From DAOPZC01 sp035353175 (GTDB lineage: Bacteria; Verrucomicrobiota; Kiritimatiellia; RFP12; UBA1067), in contig DAOPZC010000004.1 of NCBI GenBank assembly GCA_035353175.1, positions 140,548 through 204,547 on the forward strand: a stretch of 64,000 bases of DNA, read 5' to 3'. A program made the translations under genes and the position numbers. A model generated the notes under the pieces. That model did not search any database and was not told where the DNA came from. It saw nothing but the letters and a program-made list of their open reading frames with translations. Below are positions 62,147 to 64,000 of the stretch, piece by piece (the stretch's first letter is position 1; every line of letters begins with the position of its first letter).

Positions 62147-62557
62147 TCAGTCCTTACGATATTCCGCGCAAGATTCGGGTGTCTCGTAAACCTTGACGGA
62201 CACCACGTTGACCCGACCCTCCAATTCACGGAAGAAATGCCGTGCAAGATTCTCAGCCGTCGAGCGGAAAGGCAACCCCACGCTTTTCATGCCGTGCTTG
62301 GCGATCACCGCCGCGATCTCACATTCGCTCGCGCTGGACTGATCAAAAATGAACGCATGATCGAACCGGTCAAGAATCGTCACGCGTATGACCTGCTTCA
62401 GATCCTTAAAATCAATCACCATGTCGTTGCCGTCCGACGTGTCCGCGACCTGCACGATCACCCGATACGTGTGGCCGTGCAGGTTCTTGCACTGACCGGC
62501 GTGATTGGTCAGGACATGGGCCGCATCGAATTGACACTGTTTGGAAACCGTTAACAT
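62147..62557 (-). CDS. queD: 6-carboxytetrahydropterin synthase
   Basis: Makes 6-carboxy-tetrahydropterin from dihydroneopterin triphosphate. 136 aa from ATG 62557, which overlaps the queC stop by one base (TGATG). Zinc His in FDAAHVL and CKNLHGHTY; catalytic Cys in AGQCKN; DFKDLKQVI and the Glu of YETPES. Same operon as queC and queE. Confidence 0.95.
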   Translation of the reverse strand: MLTVSKQCQFDAAHVLTNHAGQCKNLHGHTYRVIVQVADTSDGNDMVIDFKDLKQVIRVTILDRFDHAFIFDQSSASECEIAAVIAKHGMKSVGLPFRSTAENLARHFFRELEGRVNVVSVKVYETPESCAEYRKD

Positions 62558-63231
62558 CACATCCTCTTGCTTTTGAGATAAGCCTCGTATCCGCGCTGCC
62601 GCAATACGCAACTTGGACAGGTTCCGCAACCTTGCCCGACGACGCCGTTGTAACAGGTCAACGTATGCTCAGCGACATAGTCTAAAACCCCAAGACCGTC
62701 CGCCAGCGCCCAGGTTTCCGCTTTGGTCATTTCCATCAGCGGCGTGATCAAACGGAATCCGTAATCCATCGCGAGGTTCAATGTCACGTTGCAAGATTTG
62801 ATGAAAACATCCCGGCAGTCGGGATAACCGCTGAAGTCCGTCTCGCAAACGCCAATGATGATGTCGCGGATCTTCCGGCTTTTGGCATAAATCGCGGCGA
62901 CCAGTAAAAACAGCATGTTGCGGCCATCCACCACCGTGTTGGGACATGCGTCGGCCTCCGCTTTCGCGATGGCCAGATCATGATTCAGCAACGCGTTGGT
63001 GGTCACCTGGCCATACCAGTCCAAATCAATCACCGGATGGTCGGTCACGCCGAAGTGCGCGGCGATCTTCTTGGCGACATCCACTTCCAGCCCATGCCGC
63101 TGGCCATACCGGAACGTGATGCAAGCCACATTTCCGCGGCCGTAATCGCGCGTCGCCTGTGCCAGACAAGTCGTGCTGTCCTGGCCGCCAGACAAAATAA
63201 CCAGCGCTTGTTCGCCCCTCATTCCTGACAC
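62557..63231 (-). CDS. queC: 7-cyano-7-deazaguanine synthase
   Basis: Turns 7-carboxy-7-deazaguanine into preQ0 with ammonia and ATP. 224 aa if GTG 63231 is used (GAGG 5 bases before it); ATG 63222 (LVILSGGQDS follows after few residues) is possible. PP-loop SGGQDSTTC and the C-terminal zinc site CYNGVVGQGCGTCPSCVLR are diagnostic. Directly follows the queF stop. Confidence 0.95.
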   Translation of the reverse strand: MSGMRGEQALVILSGGQDSTTCLAQATRDYGRGNVACITFRYGQRHGLEVDVAKKIAAHFGVTDHPVIDLDWYGQVTTNALLNHDLAIAKAEADACPNTVVDGRNMLFLLVAAIYAKSRKIRDIIIGVCETDFSGYPDCRDVFIKSCNVTLNLAMDYGFRLITPLMEMTKAETWALADGLGVLDYVAEHTLTCYNGVVGQGCGTCPSCVLRQRGYEAYLKSKRM

Positions 63232-63711
63232 CTATCCTCTCATTCCGTCATGCGAGCGGAAACGTTCCTCCGCCAACGCCGCATAGGCCGTCCTCGGACG
63301 TCCGAAATTCACGTAGGGATCGATCGAAATGCCCCCACGCGGCACAAATTTTCCCCACACCTCAATGTACTTCGGCTCCATCAGCGCACGCAGATCCTTT
63401 AGAATGACGTTCACGCAGTCTTCGTGGAAGTCGCCATGATTCCTGAAACTGAACAGATAGAGTTTGAGGGATTTACTTTCCACCATCCGTACGCCGGGCA
63501 CATATTGGATCGTGATCGTCGCGAAGTCGGGCTGTCCCGTCACGGGGCAGAGCGAGGTGAACTCGGGACACGTGAACGTCACCCAGTAGTCGACATCTTG
63601 GTGCTTGTTTACAAACGTCTCCAATACCGAAGGGTCATACCGTTCCGCGTAGACCGTCTTCCGTCGCCCCAGCAGGGTCACGCCTTTTAGCTCGCGCTTC
63701 ATGCGACTCAT
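63232..63711 (-). CDS. queF: NADPH-dependent preQ0 reductase
   Basis: Reduces preQ0 to preQ1. 159 aa, the short (YkvM-like, type I) form. Catalytic Cys in EFTSLCPVTGQPDFATI, the QueF motif ESKSLKLYLFSFRNHG, and HEDCVN. AAGGAG before ATG 63711. First complete gene of the que operon. Confidence 0.96.
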   Translation of the reverse strand: MSRMKRELKGVTLLGRRKTVYAERYDPSVLETFVNKHQDVDYWVTFTCPEFTSLCPVTGQPDFATITIQYVPGVRMVESKSLKLYLFSFRNHGDFHEDCVNVILKDLRALMEPKYIEVWGKFVPRGGISIDPYVNFGRPRTAYAALAEERFRSHDGMRG

Positions 63712-63722
63712 GAGATGCTCCT

Positions 63723-63971
63723 TTAAGTTGCGGCATCATTATCCTGATTCACATCCGTGATTTCAATGGCTTTTTCCGGACATGCCTGACGCAGGATGTC
63801 GCAACGGATACAGCGGCCGTGTCGGATCACGACGCACGCCAACGGTTGTGAAAACGATGGCTTCGCCCGGACAGGTTTGGGCGCACAAAATGCAACCGAT
63901 GCACCGGACCGGCTTTCGCCCGTCCGGCTTCGCCGTCTCGAGAAACCCGTTGCGTCAAATGAAAACGACAC
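63723..63971 (-). pseudogene. Ferredoxin-like (two [4Fe-4S]) sequence split across frames
   Basis: Two ferredoxin motifs lie in different minus-strand frames. Motif 1, RCIGCILCAQTCPGEAI, lies around 63906-63856 in a frame open only from 63954 to 63766. Motif 2, RCIRCDILRQACPEKAIEI, lies around 63815-63760 in the frame that ends at the TAA at 63723, and lacks the third cluster Cys (Leu). Joining them needs one extra and one missing base. Frame 1 has no start codon before TGA at 63957. Either a degraded gene, a sequencing or assembly error, or the tail of a larger Fe-S protein beyond the window. The ORF named by the 82-aa frame is not a protein by itself. Confidence 0.45.
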
Positions 63972-64000
63972 CGAAATTCGGTGACGTTTTCGTTTGACGC

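Noticed and set aside
1..64000. CRISPR arrays, insertion sequences, phage or integron parts
   Set aside because: No regularly spaced repeats, transposase, integrase or attachment-site pattern was seen.

Overview
The window reads as chromosomal DNA of an anaerobic, Gram-negative member of the PVC superphylum (Verrucomicrobiota, Kiritimatiellota or Lentisphaerota-like). The evidence is a 51-residue small basic protein of a family I know from Chlamydiae and Verrucomicrobia (25087-25242), an anaerobic sulfatase-maturase-type radical SAM enzyme, siroheme-dependent heme enzymes (AhbC/AhbD), a GGGtGRT/Fe-S scaffold pair, secreted carbohydrate-active enzymes with signal peptides (GH78, GH109-like, GH123/DUF4091-like), and an envelope protease (RseP) with lipoproteins. 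The phylum is an inference, not a proof. Coding density is very high. Apart from one tRNA there are no RNA genes, and I see no insertion sequence, phage, integron or CRISPR array.

Layout. 1-3.3 kb (+): the end of a transglutaminase-fold protein that lacks its catalytic cysteine, then an ABC-F ATPase. 3.3-8.5 kb (-): a secreted GH123/DUF4091-like protein and a small secreted partner, then an NGS/cyanophycin-synthetase-like ATP-grasp ligase with a membrane protein. 8.7-15.5 kb (+): purA, uppS, cdsA, dxr, rseP, ispG, the classic lipid-carrier, phospholipid and isoprenoid cluster. 15.5-25.2 kb (-): a lipoprotein, a coupled chain holA - secreted 799-residue protein - ahbC - ahbD - esterase, an SH3-like envelope protein and the small basic protein. 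25.4-28.3 kb (+): a YtcJ-like amidohydrolase and a Gfo/Idh/MocA dehydrogenase.

28.3-40.7 kb (-) is one long, tightly packed gene string: class IV aminotransferase, PTS EIIA, purL, ispF, cysS, tmk, holB, ricT, aroQ, a PfkB kinase and an anSME-like maturase. Many of its junctions overlap or abut. 40.7-49.7 kb (-): a GH78-like rhamnosidase with an inserted domain, yraN, tyrS, rpsA with a structured leader, and the GGGtGRT/scaffold pair behind a strong promoter that contains an inverted repeat. 49.7-52.5 kb: a phosphoesterase, ispD, an FAH-family hydrolase and tRNA-Arg(TCT). 52.6-61.4 kb (-): a glycan block of a small coiled-coil protein, glgA, glgB, a GH109-like protein, a large secreted unknown and a PH-like membrane protein. 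61.5-64 kb (-): queF-queC-queD-queE, preceded by a ferredoxin-like sequence broken across reading frames.

Four enzymes of the MEP isoprenoid pathway (dxr, ispD, ispF, ispG) lie in three separate gene groups and feed uppS. The most interesting regions are the ahbC-ahbD chain, the GGGtGRT/scaffold operon with its promoter-embedded palindrome, the rpsA leader, the ATP-grasp/membrane-protein pair, and the glycogen-GH109-unknown operon.
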